Positions 30,012-39,081 of a stretch of 42,213 nt of DNA are shown here, one piece after another. The stretch comes from Methyloversatilis sp. (GTDB lineage Bacteria; Pseudomonadota; Gammaproteobacteria; Burkholderiales; Rhodocyclaceae): assembly GCF_030696805.1 (NCBI RefSeq), contig NZ_JAUYRO010000079.1, forward strand, positions 1-42,213, in the 5' to 3' direction. Within the stretch, counting starts at the first letter, position 1. Each line of letters begins with the position of its first letter. The notes beneath the pieces were generated by a model. It was not told the origin of the DNA. It saw nothing but the letters and a program-made list of their open reading frames with translations, and ran no database searches. Both the position numbers and the translations under genes were made by a program.

Positions 30012-31438
30012 CAGAGAAAACCGAAGCCGACCTGGAACAGCCGTTCGACGCGCGACACCAGCTTCTGGCTCGAGCAGAACACGATCACGTGGTCTTCCGG
30101 CTCGATCACCGTGTCGTGGTGCGGAATGATCACCACGTCGTGCGTTTGCTGCACCGCCTGGTCGGACACGCCTATCGTGACCGGCCGATCCGTGCGGCGC
30201 ACGATGGCGGCGATCAGGGCGCCTTCGGGCAGACCGATTTCCTCGATCGGCCGGCCGATCACCTTCGACGTCTTGCGGTCACCATGGACCACCAGTTCGA
30301 GCGCCTCGGCGGCACCGCGGCGCAGGCTGTGCACCGCGACCACATCACCGCGGCGCACGTGGGCGAGCAGCGAACCGATGGACACCTGGGCCGGCGAAAT
30401 GGCGATGTCGATCGCGCCCGCCTGCACCAGGTCGACGTAGGCCTTGCGGTTGATCAGCGCGACGACGCGACGCGCACCCATGCGCTTGGCCATCAGGCTG
30501 GACATGATGTTGTTCTCGTCGTCGTTGGTGAGCGCGAGATACAGGTCCATGTCGTCGATGTTCTCGGCTTCCAGCAACACCTCGTCGGTGGTGTCGCCGG
30601 CCAGTACGAGCGTTTTCGGCAGATGGGTGGACAGGAACTCCGCGCGCACCCGCGAGTGTTCGATCAGCTTGAGTTCGTAATCCTTTTCCAGCGACGTGGC
30701 GAGCCGGAAACCGATGTTGCCGCCGCCGGCGATCATGATGCGGCGCATCGGCTTGTCGAGCCGGCGCAGTTCGGCGGTGACCGCGCGGATATGTTCGCTG
30801 GCCGCCAGGCAGAACACCTCGTCGCCCGGTTCGATCACCGTATTGCCGTCAGGAATGATGGCGTTGTCGCGCCGGTAGATTGCCGCGATGCGGGCATCGA
30901 TGCCCGGCAGGTGCTGACGCAGCGCCTTCACGGGTCCGCCGACCAGCGGCCCGCCGCCGACCGCGCGCACCGCCACCATCGTCACCCGGCCCTTGCCGAA
31001 TTCGAGCACCTGCAGCGCTTCCGGAAAAGCGATCAGCCGCTTCAGGTAGTCGGTGACTTCCTGTTCCGGACAGATCGAGAAATCGACCGCAAAGTTGTCG
31101 TCGTCCAGCAGTTGCGGGTAGTCGGCGTAATCGATCGAGCGTAGCCGGGCAATGCGGGTGGGCAGGTTGAAGAGGGTCTGCGCGATGCGACAGGCGCATA
31201 GATTGGTCTGGTCGGACGCGGTGACCGCGATCAGCAGGTCGGCATCTTCAGCGCCGGCCTGGCGCATCACCAATGGACTGGCCCCGTTGCCGAACACCAC
31301 GCGCAGGTCCAGCCGGTCCTGCAGTGCCTGCAGGCGATCGGCGTCGGTATCGACAACGGTGATGTCGTTTGCTTCCGACGCCAGATTTTCGGCCACTGAC
31401 GAGCCAACCTGACCGGCGCCCAGAATGATGATCTTCAC
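30011..31438 (-). CDS. trkA: Trk potassium uptake regulatory subunit TrkA
   Basis: The 475-aa cytoplasmic protein has two tandem RCK units. The first Rossmann fold has GAGQVG at 7-12 and a nucleotide-contacting VVDTD; the second has GGGNIG near 238-243 and LIEHS. Each is followed by a TrkA-C domain. It binds NAD(H)/ATP and opens TrkH. It is the first gene of the trkAH pair, 114 bases downstream of the end of the urease operon. The length is normal for two-unit TrkA. Confidence 0.97.
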   Translation of the reverse strand: MKIIILGAGQVGSSVAENLASEANDITVVDTDADRLQALQDRLDLRVVFGNGASPLVMRQAGAEDADLLIAVTASDQTNLCACRIAQTLFNLPTRIARLRSIDYADYPQLLDDDNFAVDFSICPEQEVTDYLKRLIAFPEALQVLEFGKGRVTMVAVRAVGGGPLVGGPVKALRQHLPGIDARIAAIYRRDNAIIPDGNTVIEPGDEVFCLAASEHIRAVTAELRRLDKPMRRIMIAGGGNIGFRLATSLEKDYELKLIEHSRVRAEFLSTHLPKTLVLAGDTTDEVLLEAENIDDMDLYLALTNDDENNIMSSLMAKRMGARRVVALINRKAYVDLVQAGAIDIAISPAQVSIGSLLAHVRRGDVVAVHSLRRGAAEALELVVHGDRKTSKVIGRPIEEIGLPEGALIAAIVRRTDRPVTIGVSDQAVQQTHDVVIIPHHDTVIEPEDHVIVFCSSQKLVSRVERLFQVGFGFL

Positions 31439-31482
31439 GCATCCACCCTGCGAAAAAGTTGCGCGAGTGTAGCTGCAACGCG

Positions 31483-31501
31483 GCTGCTGCGGTGCAGCAG
31501 C
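31483..31501. other. 8-bp hairpin between ureG and trkA
   Basis: GCTGCTGC and GCAGCAGC pair perfectly around a 3-base loop. It sits in the gap after ureG, where the urease transcript should end, but lacks an adjacent T-run, so termination is only possible, not shown. Confidence 0.35.
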
Positions 31502-31552
31502 GCAATGATCAACCGGTGCTCACGCGGATTTCGCCCGGTTCTCACCCTGGTT

Positions 31553-32179
31553 TCAGACGCCGCCGAGCATGCCTTCGCGCTCGATGAAGGCGATGATGAA
31601 GTCGAGGTTGTGGCCGGTTTTCATGTTCGAGAATACAAACGGCCGCTCGCCGCGCATCTTTTTCGCGTCGCGCTCCATCACCTCCAGCGACGCGCCCACC
31701 ATGGGCGCGAGATCGATCTTGTTGATGATGAGCAGGTCGGACTTGCAGATGCCCGGCCCGCCCTTGCGCGGAATCTTGTCGCCGGCTGCCACGTCGATGA
31801 CGTACAGCGTAAGGTCGGACAGTTCCGGGCTGAAGGTCGCCGCAAGATTGTCGCCGCCGGATTCGATCAGGATCACATCCAGCCCGGAAAAGCGCGCATT
31901 GAGCCGCGCCACGGCTTCGAGATTGATCGATGCGTCTTCGCGGATCGCCGTGTGCGGGCAGCCGCCGGTTTCCACGCCGATGATGCGTTCCGGCGGCAGC
32001 GCCTGGTTGCGCACCAGAAACTGCGCATCTTCTTCGGTGTAGATGTCGTTGGTCACCGCCGCGATGTTGTAGCGGCTGCGCAGCGCAAGGCACAGCGCCA
32101 GCGTCAGCGCCGTCTTGCCCGAACCGACCGGGCCGCCGATGCCCACGCGCAGCGGTGGGCGGGGAGTGGGTGAAGTCAT
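31553..32179 (-). CDS. ureG: Urease accessory GTPase UreG
   Basis: UreG is the SIMIBI GTPase that delivers nickel to urease with UreD, UreF and UreE. The start is the ATG at 32179 with AAGGA upstream; the longer frame runs through a REP sequence and is not coding. The 208-aa product has P-loop GGPVGSGKT at 15-23, the nickel-binding C74-P-H76 in [13 protein letters not shown], and the base-recognition NKID in INKIDLAP. There is no His-rich N-terminal tail. It is separated from ureF by 214 bases that hold two REP copies. Confidence 0.97.
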   Translation of the reverse strand: MTSPTPRPPLRVGIGGPVGSGKTALTLALCLALRSRYNIAAVTNDIYTEEDAQFLVRNQALPPERIIGVETGGCPHTAIREDASINLEAVARLNARFSGLDVILIESGGDNLAATFSPELSDLTLYVIDVAAGDKIPRKGGPGICKSDLLIINKIDLAPMVGASLEVMERDAKKMRGERPFVFSNMKTGHNLDFIIAFIEREGMLGGV

Positions 32180-32227
32180 GGGGTGTCCTTTCAGGCTGAA
32201 ATCATTCTGCGCACGTAATTGACGGAC

Positions 32228-32257
32228 GGATCGCGGGCAGGGCCCGCTCCTACGAAA
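32228..32257 (-). repeat. REP family 1 copy C
   Basis: On the minus strand it reads TTTCGTAGGAGCGGGCC; the stem is GCGGGC-agg-GCCCGC at 32233-32247. It lies in the ureF-ureG gap, inverted relative to copy D, in the same layout as the pair after the gcr-like gene. Confidence 0.85.
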
Positions 32258-32278
32258 GGCAGGACCGTGCAAGGTTCT

Positions 32279-32306
32279 CGCAGGAGCGGACCCTGTCCGC
32301 GATCCG
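32279..32306 (+). repeat. REP family 1 copy D
   Basis: It reads CGCAGGAGCGGACCCTGTC, with the stem GCGGAC-cct-GTCCGC and trailing GCGATCC. With copy C it makes a facing pair inside the urease operon, able to fold in the mRNA between ureF and ureG. Confidence 0.85.
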
Positions 32307-32393
32307 TCTGCAAGCAACCGAGAGGCCCCGGGTTGGTCACCTCTCGCTGCGCCGGATCGGCGCCCGACCGAGACAACGGATCGAGTGCCGCCG

Positions 32394-33071
32394 TCATGAC
32401 CTGAACAGCCTCGAATACTGCGTTTCGTGCCGGCAACTGGCGATGGCCAGGCCCGGCGCGAAGTTGCTCCAGTCGGCGCGCGGCAGGTCGATGGCGGCGT
32501 CGACGCGCGACGGGATGGCCTCGCCCAGCATCATCAGCAGGCGCTGGCCGGCGGTCTGGCCGAGCGGCACCGCCTTGATCGCCGCCATCACCTGGTTTTC
32601 CGCCCAGGCCCAGGTCCAGGCGGTCAGCGCCGGCCCGACCGGTACATCGAGCGCCACTGCGGCACCGGACCAGGCGGTCGGAAACGCCGGCTCGTGGATG
32701 TCCGCAAGCACATCGGCGACGCCGCGGCAGGCGTCGAGCGCCTTCAGCAACTGCGTGCACGAATAGCCCATCTGCACCGTTTCGGCGCGCAGTTCGGCCG
32801 CCTCGCGGCTGGCCAGATAATCGTCATTGAGCGCCGCGAGCGCCGCGTGATCGGCGGCTGCCCAGGCGCGCATCAGCGTCGCCAGCAGCGGCAGTTCGAA
32901 GCGCGCGACACCGGCATCGAGCACGGCCTGTATCCAGTCGCCGGCGTCCGCCTCGTGACGGATCGCACCGCACTCCACCTGCCATTCCAGCCCCTGCGAA
33001 TAGCTGAACGCACCCACCGGCAGCGTCGGGCTGGCCAGATGCAGCAGGCGGACAAGCGCGAGCGGGGTCAC
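32394..33071 (-). CDS. ureF: Urease accessory protein UreF
   Basis: UreF is the helical scaffold that joins UreD to UreG during urease activation. The start is the GTG at 33071, overlapping the ureE stop as GTGA, giving 225 aa beginning [20 protein letters not shown]. The family signature [11 protein letters not shown] follows at once. Later helices include [22 protein letters not shown], and the C-terminus ends [21 protein letters not shown]. The open frame extends far upstream through ureE in another frame and is not coding there. Confidence 0.96.
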   Translation of the reverse strand: MTPLALVRLLHLASPTLPVGAFSYSQGLEWQVECGAIRHEADAGDWIQAVLDAGVARFELPLLATLMRAWAAADHAALAALNDDYLASREAAELRAETVQMGYSCTQLLKALDACRGVADVLADIHEPAFPTAWSGAAVALDVPVGPALTAWTWAWAENQVMAAIKAVPLGQTAGQRLLMMLGEAIPSRVDAAIDLPRADWSNFAPGLAIASCRHETQYSRLFRS

Positions 33072-33562
33072 GCACCGCCACCGAACAGGTGCAGTTTCGC
33101 GCCGGTTTCTTCGGCATGGGCGTGCGTGTGGTGCGCCGGCTGGCCGCCGTAGGCACCCGCTTCCGGCTCGAAGGGGGCGCGGGTTTCGCTCACATCCAGC
33201 CCCAGACCCGCCAGCATCTGCGCCAGCACATGGTCGGCCGCCAACCGCAGCAGGCCCGGCTGTACCTCGACCGCGACATGGCGGTTGCCGAGGTGATACG
33301 CCGCCCGCGCAACGAGCAGCGCATCGTCGCTGCGCGCCTCGATGACCGCTTCGGCGGCCGCAACGACCTGCACGACGCGGCCATCGTTGCCGGCCAGCCG
33401 GTCGCCGCTGCGCAGTATCGTGCCGCGCGGCAGGAACAGGCCGACCACTTCGCCCGAATCGAGGTGCGTGCGCAGCCGGCATTTGGCGCGCAGCTCGAAC
33501 GACAAAGTCAGTGTTTCGGCCGGCACGGCGTCGGTCGGCGCGAAGGATTCGATCAGCAGCAT
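33068..33562 (-). CDS. ureE: Urease accessory metallochaperone UreE
   Basis: UreE carries nickel to the UreDFG-apoenzyme complex. The 164-aa protein has the N-terminal peptide-binding domain (ELRAKCRLRTHLDSGEVVGL, LPRGTILRSGD) and the metal-binding domain with AYHLGNRHVAVEV containing the conserved histidine. A short His-rich tail, HHTHAHAEE, near residues 143-151, could bind extra nickel but is modest compared with Klebsiella-type tails. It lies 44 bases after ureC and overlaps ureF. Confidence 0.96.
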   Translation of the reverse strand: MLLIESFAPTDAVPAETLTLSFELRAKCRLRTHLDSGEVVGLFLPRGTILRSGDRLAGNDGRVVQVVAAAEAVIEARSDDALLVARAAYHLGNRHVAVEVQPGLLRLAADHVLAQMLAGLGLDVSETRAPFEPEAGAYGGQPAHHTHAHAEETGAKLHLFGGGA

Positions 33563-33606
33563 GTCTGTGTCTGCCGCGGATCACGCGGCATGAAAACCCG
33601 TCGGTG

Positions 33607-35319
<1,713 letters not shown>

Positions 35320-35337
35320 CGGAACGCGATCATCGGC

Positions 35338-35556
35338 TCACTGCTTGCCGAACATGCGGCGCGCGGCACGCGCACGCCGGCGCATCACCAGTGCACCGAC
35401 GCCGCCGAGGATGGCCGCAGCGGCAATCATCGCGACATGGTCGGGCTGGCTGACCAGATGCATCAGCGTGGCAAGCAGGCTGCCGTGATGTTCGCCCTCG
35501 TGCGCCGAGGCCGCACTGCTCCACAGCGCCACAAGCGCCACTGTCGTTCTGATCAT
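35338..35556 (-). CDS. 72-aa exported His-containing membrane protein resembling the start of HupE/UreJ
   Basis: The product has a signal peptide (1-18, ending SAASA), mature start HEGEHHG, then [20 protein letters not shown], a single membrane segment (about 41-58) and a strongly basic tail. HupE/UreJ nickel permeases begin the same way, with a His after the signal peptide and an HPL-x-G-x-DH-x-x-AM motif at the first membrane segment, but are about 190 aa with several spans. This looks like a one-span version. The ATG overlaps the ureB stop (ATGA), and ureC follows after 18 bases, so it is certainly part of the operon. A nickel-related role is inferred from context. Confidence 0.75.
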   Translation of the reverse strand: MIRTTVALVALWSSAASAHEGEHHGSLLATLMHLVSQPDHVAMIAAAAILGGVGALVMRRRARAARRMFGKQ

Positions 35557-35879
35557 GTCCTGTCTCCAAGGGGGTCAAGCGGGCCCTGCACGCGGCCCTG
35601 AAATCCGAAAACCCGGCGGTCGCCGGCCAGCGCGACCAGCTGCACGGTGCGCAGCTGGCCAGGTTCAAAACGCACCGCGGTACCGGCTGCGATGTCCAGC
35701 CGGAAGCCGCGCGCCGCAGCCCGGTCGAACTCGAGTCCGTCGTTGGTTTCGGCAAAGTGGTAGTGCGAGCCCACCTGCACCGGCCGGTCGCCGGTATTGC
35801 GCACGTCAAGTGTGATCGTCGCGCGGCCGGCGTTGAGTTCGATGTCGCCTTCGGCGACCTGCATCTGTCCGGGAATCAT
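35553..35879 (-). CDS. ureB: Urease beta subunit UreB
   Basis: The 108-aa structural subunit starts [19 protein letters not shown], with family motifs [19 protein letters not shown] and [20 protein letters not shown]. It packs around UreC in the trimeric enzyme. An AGGA ribosome site lies 8 bases before the ATG. Unlike the usual ureA-ureB adjacency, a 92-aa gene and a repeat-filled 281-base gap separate it from ureA. It overlaps the small membrane-protein gene by four bases. Confidence 0.97.
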   Translation of the reverse strand: MIPGQMQVAEGDIELNAGRATITLDVRNTGDRPVQVGSHYHFAETNDGLEFDRAAARGFRLDIAAGTAVRFEPGQLRTVQLVALAGDRRVFGFQGRVQGPLDPLGDRT

Positions 35880-35930
35880 GGGCTGTTCCTGAATGGCTTC
35901 ATATCTGTCGTGCGGTTTTGCAGGCGGTGA

Positions 35931-35963
35931 TGTTGGGCATCGCTGCGCTCACCCCAACCTACG
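35931..35963 (+). repeat. REP family 2 copy 1 (33 bases)
   Basis: The 33-base unit begins TGTTGGGCATCGCTGCG and ends CCCCAACCTACG, with GTTGGG/CCCAAC able to pair. It is identical in sequence to copies 2, 3 and 4. It lies in the gap between ureB and the 92-aa gene. Confidence 0.92.
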
Positions 35964-36024
35964 GATGCTGGCGGGAATCTTCTGTCGTTTCATGTTTGGC
36001 TTCATTCCGGATTTCCGGGTGGGG

Positions 36025-36057
36025 TGTTGGGCATCGCTGCGCTCACCCCAACCTACG
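36025..36057 (+). repeat. REP family 2 copy 2
   Basis: This is the same 33-base unit as copy 1. It is followed after 25 bases by an inverted copy, so the two can form one long 33-bp stem in the urease mRNA. Confidence 0.92.
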
Positions 36058-36082
36058 GGTTCTCGCCGTACGCGACGGGTTT

Positions 36083-36115
36083 CGTAGGTTGGGGTGAGCG
36101 CAGCGATGCCCAACA
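36083..36115 (-). repeat. REP family 2 copy 3 (inverted)
   Basis: This is the exact reverse complement of copy 2, 45 bases downstream of the 92-aa gene's stop. It could fold with copy 2 into a very stable structure that would interrupt or terminate transcription between ureA and ureB. Confidence 0.92.
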
Positions 36116-36160
36116 ACGATGGCGTGCCGGCCGCGACACAAGGCTTGTCCATCCGTCGCC

Positions 36161-36439
36161 TCACCCGGAACGCGCACCAAAACGGTAATCACGCACGGCC
36201 TTGGTGCCCGCTTCGTCCTCCGCGCTGTCGCGCTTCTTCGACAGCAAATCACGCACCAGCAGCAGGTTCACCAGCAGTTCTTCGTCGTCGGTCAATTCTT
36301 CGATCTCTGACAGCGTTCGGGTGCGGTAGTCGAGGTCGACCAGCAGCGCGTCGAGATTGACCGACACGCCGAGTGTGCGCCGCACGCTCAGCTTGAAGCG
36401 CGCAAGACGACGGGCCAGTTCGACTTCCTCATCGCTCAC
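36161..36439 (-). CDS. 92-aa protein of unknown function within the urease operon
   Basis: I do not recognise this protein. It starts with GTG (GTGAGGCG ribosome site upstream), 9 bases after ureA. The sequence is mostly helical and charged: MSDEEVELARRLARFKLSVR, then a middle part DALLVDLDYRTRTLSEIEEL, a leucine-rich helix EELLVNLLLVRDLLSKKRD and an Arg/Gly-rich end. There are no Cys or His residues, so direct nickel binding is unlikely. No signal peptide or membrane span is seen. Its tight linkage to ureA argues for a real, co-translated gene; a structural or regulatory role in urease assembly is a guess. Confidence 0.75.
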   Translation of the reverse strand: MSDEEVELARRLARFKLSVRRTLGVSVNLDALLVDLDYRTRTLSEIEELTDDEELLVNLLLVRDLLSKKRDSAEDEAGTKAVRDYRFGARSG

Positions 36440-36448
36440 CGGTGCGCC

Positions 36449-36751
36449 TCACTGTATCGGTTGGTGGACGGTCACCAGCTTGGTGCCGTCGGGGAATGTG
36501 GCTTCCACCTGTATGTCCGGAATCATTTCCGGCACACCTTCCATGACATCGTCACGGGCAAGCAGGGTCGTTCCGAAGCTCATCAGTTCGGCCACACTGC
36601 GACCGTCGCGCGCCCCTTCCATGATCGCGGCTGTGATCAGTGCCACCGCTTCCGGGTAGTTCAGCTTCAGCCCGCGCGCGCGCCGGCGTTCGGCGAGCAG
36701 CGCCGCGGTGAAGATGAGCAGCTTGTCTTTTTCGCGTGGCGTCAGTTCCAT
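36449..36751 (-). CDS. ureA: Urease gamma subunit UreA
   Basis: The 100-aa structural subunit begins [20 protein letters not shown] and contains the conserved [21 protein letters not shown] and the C-terminal [14 protein letters not shown]. With UreB and UreC it forms the enzyme's repeating unit. It follows ureD after 53 bases and precedes the 92-aa unknown gene. The length is exactly that expected. Confidence 0.98.
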   Translation of the reverse strand: MELTPREKDKLLIFTAALLAERRRARGLKLNYPEAVALITAAIMEGARDGRSVAELMSFGTTLLARDDVMEGVPEMIPDIQVEATFPDGTKLVTVHQPIQ

Positions 36752-36804
36752 CGTGGTTCTTTTCTTCCGCTTTCAGAGGTGTCGAACAGCTTGTCCATCG
36801 ACCA

Positions 36805-37677
36805 TCAGGTCGCCCAGATCCGGGGCGGCTGGGCCGCCCGCCCGGTCATTGCCGGTCGCACCATCGACCATAGATGCACGAACCATGCCCGGGCCGACTG
36901 GCTGCAGGCCCCGCGGTAGCGCGCCACCAGCAGACCGGGCAAGCGGGTGACGCCGCCGTCGCCCCGGGCACAGGGCAGTGCACGGCAGGCGGCAAGCAGT
37001 GCGTCGTCGGCGTCAAACCCGGCGCACAGCAGCGTACCGAACACCGGCGCACCGGCCAGTCCGGCCGCCGACTGCAGCAGCGGCGCCGCGACGTCCAGCC
37101 GAGCCTGCTCCAGCCTCAGCGTCTTGCCGGCGCGGGTGATGCGCGTGTCGAGCTTCAGTTCGCCGCGGACAAAGCGCTCGCCGCTGGCCGTGCGACCGAG
37201 GCAGTAGAGGTCAAGACCGATGAAGCACGCGCCGGCATCGAGCTCGATGCGGCTGGCGATGTGCGCTCGCGCGCCGTCGAACACGATGGCTTCCTGCGGC
37301 AGCCATTCGACGCAGGCACCGCTACCGATGTGCATCGACAGGCCGGACTGTGCCGCCGGTCCGGCGCTGCGATACCACTTGGTCGCGCCCGGTGTGGTGA
37401 TCAACGCATGCGCGCCCCCGGCGGCGGCGATGTCCGCCTGCAGCGTGTCACCGCCGGCAACGCCGCCCGGCGGATGCAGCAGCAGGGTGTGGCACACCGC
37501 GTCACCTTCCGGATAGAGCGCCTTTTGCACGCGCAACGGTCCGACGTGCTCGCGCCGTGCGAGCACGCTGCGGCCACCGGAAAGGCGGTAGTCGAGCGCG
37601 ATGCGGGCCTGCCAGCCGGTCGAAGCGTCCTGCGCGGCGGAAGAAGTCATCGAAGCGGTCATCGGCGGTGCATTCAT
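36805..37677 (-). CDS. ureD: Urease accessory protein UreD
   Basis: UreD binds apo-urease and forms the nickel tunnel with UreF. The 290-aa product (ATG at 37677, MNAPPMTASMTSS; later in-frame ATGs at 37662 and 37650 are possible) contains the family stretches LLHPPGGVAGGDTLQADI, ITTPGATKWYRS, WLPQEAIVFDGARA and FIGLDLYCLGR. No clear ribosome site decides between the starts. It is the first gene of the urease operon and diverges from the secreted protease gene over 105 bases, where the urease promoter is expected. The open frame extends far upstream through the protease gene but is not coding there. Confidence 0.96.
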   Translation of the reverse strand: MNAPPMTASMTSSAAQDASTGWQARIALDYRLSGGRSVLARREHVGPLRVQKALYPEGDAVCHTLLLHPPGGVAGGDTLQADIAAAGGAHALITTPGATKWYRSAGPAAQSGLSMHIGSGACVEWLPQEAIVFDGARAHIASRIELDAGACFIGLDLYCLGRTASGERFVRGELKLDTRITRAGKTLRLEQARLDVAAPLLQSAAGLAGAPVFGTLLCAGFDADDALLAACRALPCARGDGGVTRLPGLLVARYRGACSQSARAWFVHLWSMVRPAMTGRAAQPPRIWAT

Positions 37678-37782
37678 CGCCCGATGGTAAACGACTGTCC
37701 GCACGCAGTGCGGCAACGGAACCGTTGCCCGATTGGCGACACCAAGCGCTTGTGATCCGATCCAGACATTCCCGGGGGCTCC

Positions 37783-38613
37783 ATGAAGCAATTGTCGGCA
37801 GCAATCTGCCTCAGCGCGCTGTGTGCATGGGCCCCGGCCGATGACACGACGGTGTCGAACGACGCCCTTTACGAGCGCGTGCCGGGCGCGGCCCGCACGG
37901 TGTTCCAGCTGTACGCGAAAAGCGCGCGCGGCACCTCGAGCGGGTCGGCGGTCATGGTCGGCCCCGGTCTGCTGGCGACCAGCTGCCATGTACTGGGCGA
38001 TGCGACGCATGGCGTGGTGGTTCAGACCGGCGAGGCACTGACCGTCGACCTGGTGGCGGCCGACTACCGGCGCGACCTGTGCATCCTCCAATCCGACCAG
38101 ATCGGCACGCGCGCCGCGCCGCTGATTCCGTCCAGCCAGGTCAGCAAGCGCGACGTGGTGTTCAGCCTCGGCTTCACCGCCGGGCGCTTCGCCTACGACG
38201 TGGGCGAGGTGAAGCAGATGTATGCAATGGATGGCAGCCGCGTGCTGCGCGGCAGCGCCGCCTTTGCCGCCGGTGCCTCCGGCGGCGGGCTGTTCGACCA
38301 CGAGGGTCGGCTCATCGGCATCCTGACCTTCTACAAGCTCAGTCCGGACAAGAGCATGTTCTTCGCCATCCCGGCCGACTGGGTGCCCGAGGTACTGGCG
38401 GCCGGCATCAAGCCGCGCCAGCCCGATCAGGCGCCGTTCTGGGCCGAGGCGAGCGCCACGCGCGCACCCTTTCTGCAGGCCGTGCAGTTCGAACACGAAG
38501 GGCGCTGGGACGAGCTGGCGAAGCACTGTCGTGGCTGGCTGATGGCGCAGCCGGATTCGGTCGAGGCGCGCGACATGCTCGAACTTGCGCGGGCACAGGG
38601 CGGCGGAGGTTGA
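37783..38613 (+). CDS. Secreted trypsin-like serine protease
   Basis: The 276-aa precursor has a signal peptide (about 1-19, ending APA). The chymotrypsin-fold catalytic triad is readable as H69 in LATSCHVLG, D98 in YRRDLCIL and S166 in AGASGGGLFD. No PDZ domain follows. Instead the last 50 residues (FLQAVQFEHEGRWDELAKHC onward) look like a single TPR-type helical hairpin. Substrate and localisation are unknown; periplasmic quality control is a guess. It is followed by a small periplasmic-protein gene after 44 bases. Confidence 0.85.
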   Translation: MKQLSAAICLSALCAWAPADDTTVSNDALYERVPGAARTVFQLYAKSARGTSSGSAVMVGPGLLATSCHVLGDATHGVVVQTGEALTVDLVAADYRRDLCILQSDQIGTRAAPLIPSSQVSKRDVVFSLGFTAGRFAYDVGEVKQMYAMDGSRVLRGSAAFAAGASGGGLFDHEGRLIGILTFYKLSPDKSMFFAIPADWVPEVLAAGIKPRQPDQAPFWAEASATRAPFLQAVQFEHEGRWDELAKHCRGWLMAQPDSVEARDMLELARAQGGGG

Positions 38614-38657
38614 ATGTTCGGTACCATCGCTGCCGTGTCCAACCGACCCGCTGTGTG

Positions 38658-39068
38658 ATGAATCCAAAATACCTGCTTGCCCTGGCTGCATTCGCCTGCA
38701 TGACAGCCGCCCAGGCCGCACCCCCCGCCGTCGGCGACACCGTGAAATTGCCGTTCGAGGGCATCGACGGCGTGATCACCATGAGGCTGCCGCTTTTTCC
38801 GCAGCCGGAAACCGGCAGCGAAACGGTGCAGCAACGTCACAGCCTCACCCGGTCGATCCAGCAGATGCAGTCATCGGTCTGCGCCTACAACCGCGAACAG
38901 CTCCGGGCGCTGCGTGGCCGCCAGGCCGACAAGGAAGCGTTCACGGTGCTCGATTTCCGCGAAACCCGATGGCCGCGCGAGCGCGGTGGTGCGCTCAAGC
39001 GCTGGATGCAGGTGCGCAGCGTGGAGCGACCCGCCTGCGAAGGCTGGATCGAGACGGGCCCGAATTAG
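38658..39068 (+). CDS. Small predicted periplasmic protein of unknown function
   Basis: The 136-aa product starts at the ATG at 38658 and has a clear signal peptide (MNPKYLLALAAFACMTAAQA). The mature part holds VGDTVKLPFEGIDGVITMRL, a central helix with QQMQSSVCAYNREQLRALRG and a C-terminal RPACEGWIE. The two cysteines may form a disulfide. I do not recognise a family. The long open frame upstream belongs to the protease gene in another frame. It lies close to the protease on the same strand, so they may share a transcript. Confidence 0.7.
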   Translation: MNPKYLLALAAFACMTAAQAAPPAVGDTVKLPFEGIDGVITMRLPLFPQPETGSETVQQRHSLTRSIQQMQSSVCAYNREQLRALRGRQADKEAFTVLDFRETRWPRERGGALKRWMQVRSVERPACEGWIETGPN

Positions 39069-39081
39069 CGCCTGCGCCCCG

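Noticed and set aside
37678-38721. N-terminal extension of ureD to 638 aa
   Set aside because: The extension is antisense to the protease gene and the small periplasmic gene; UreD family length fits the start at 37677.
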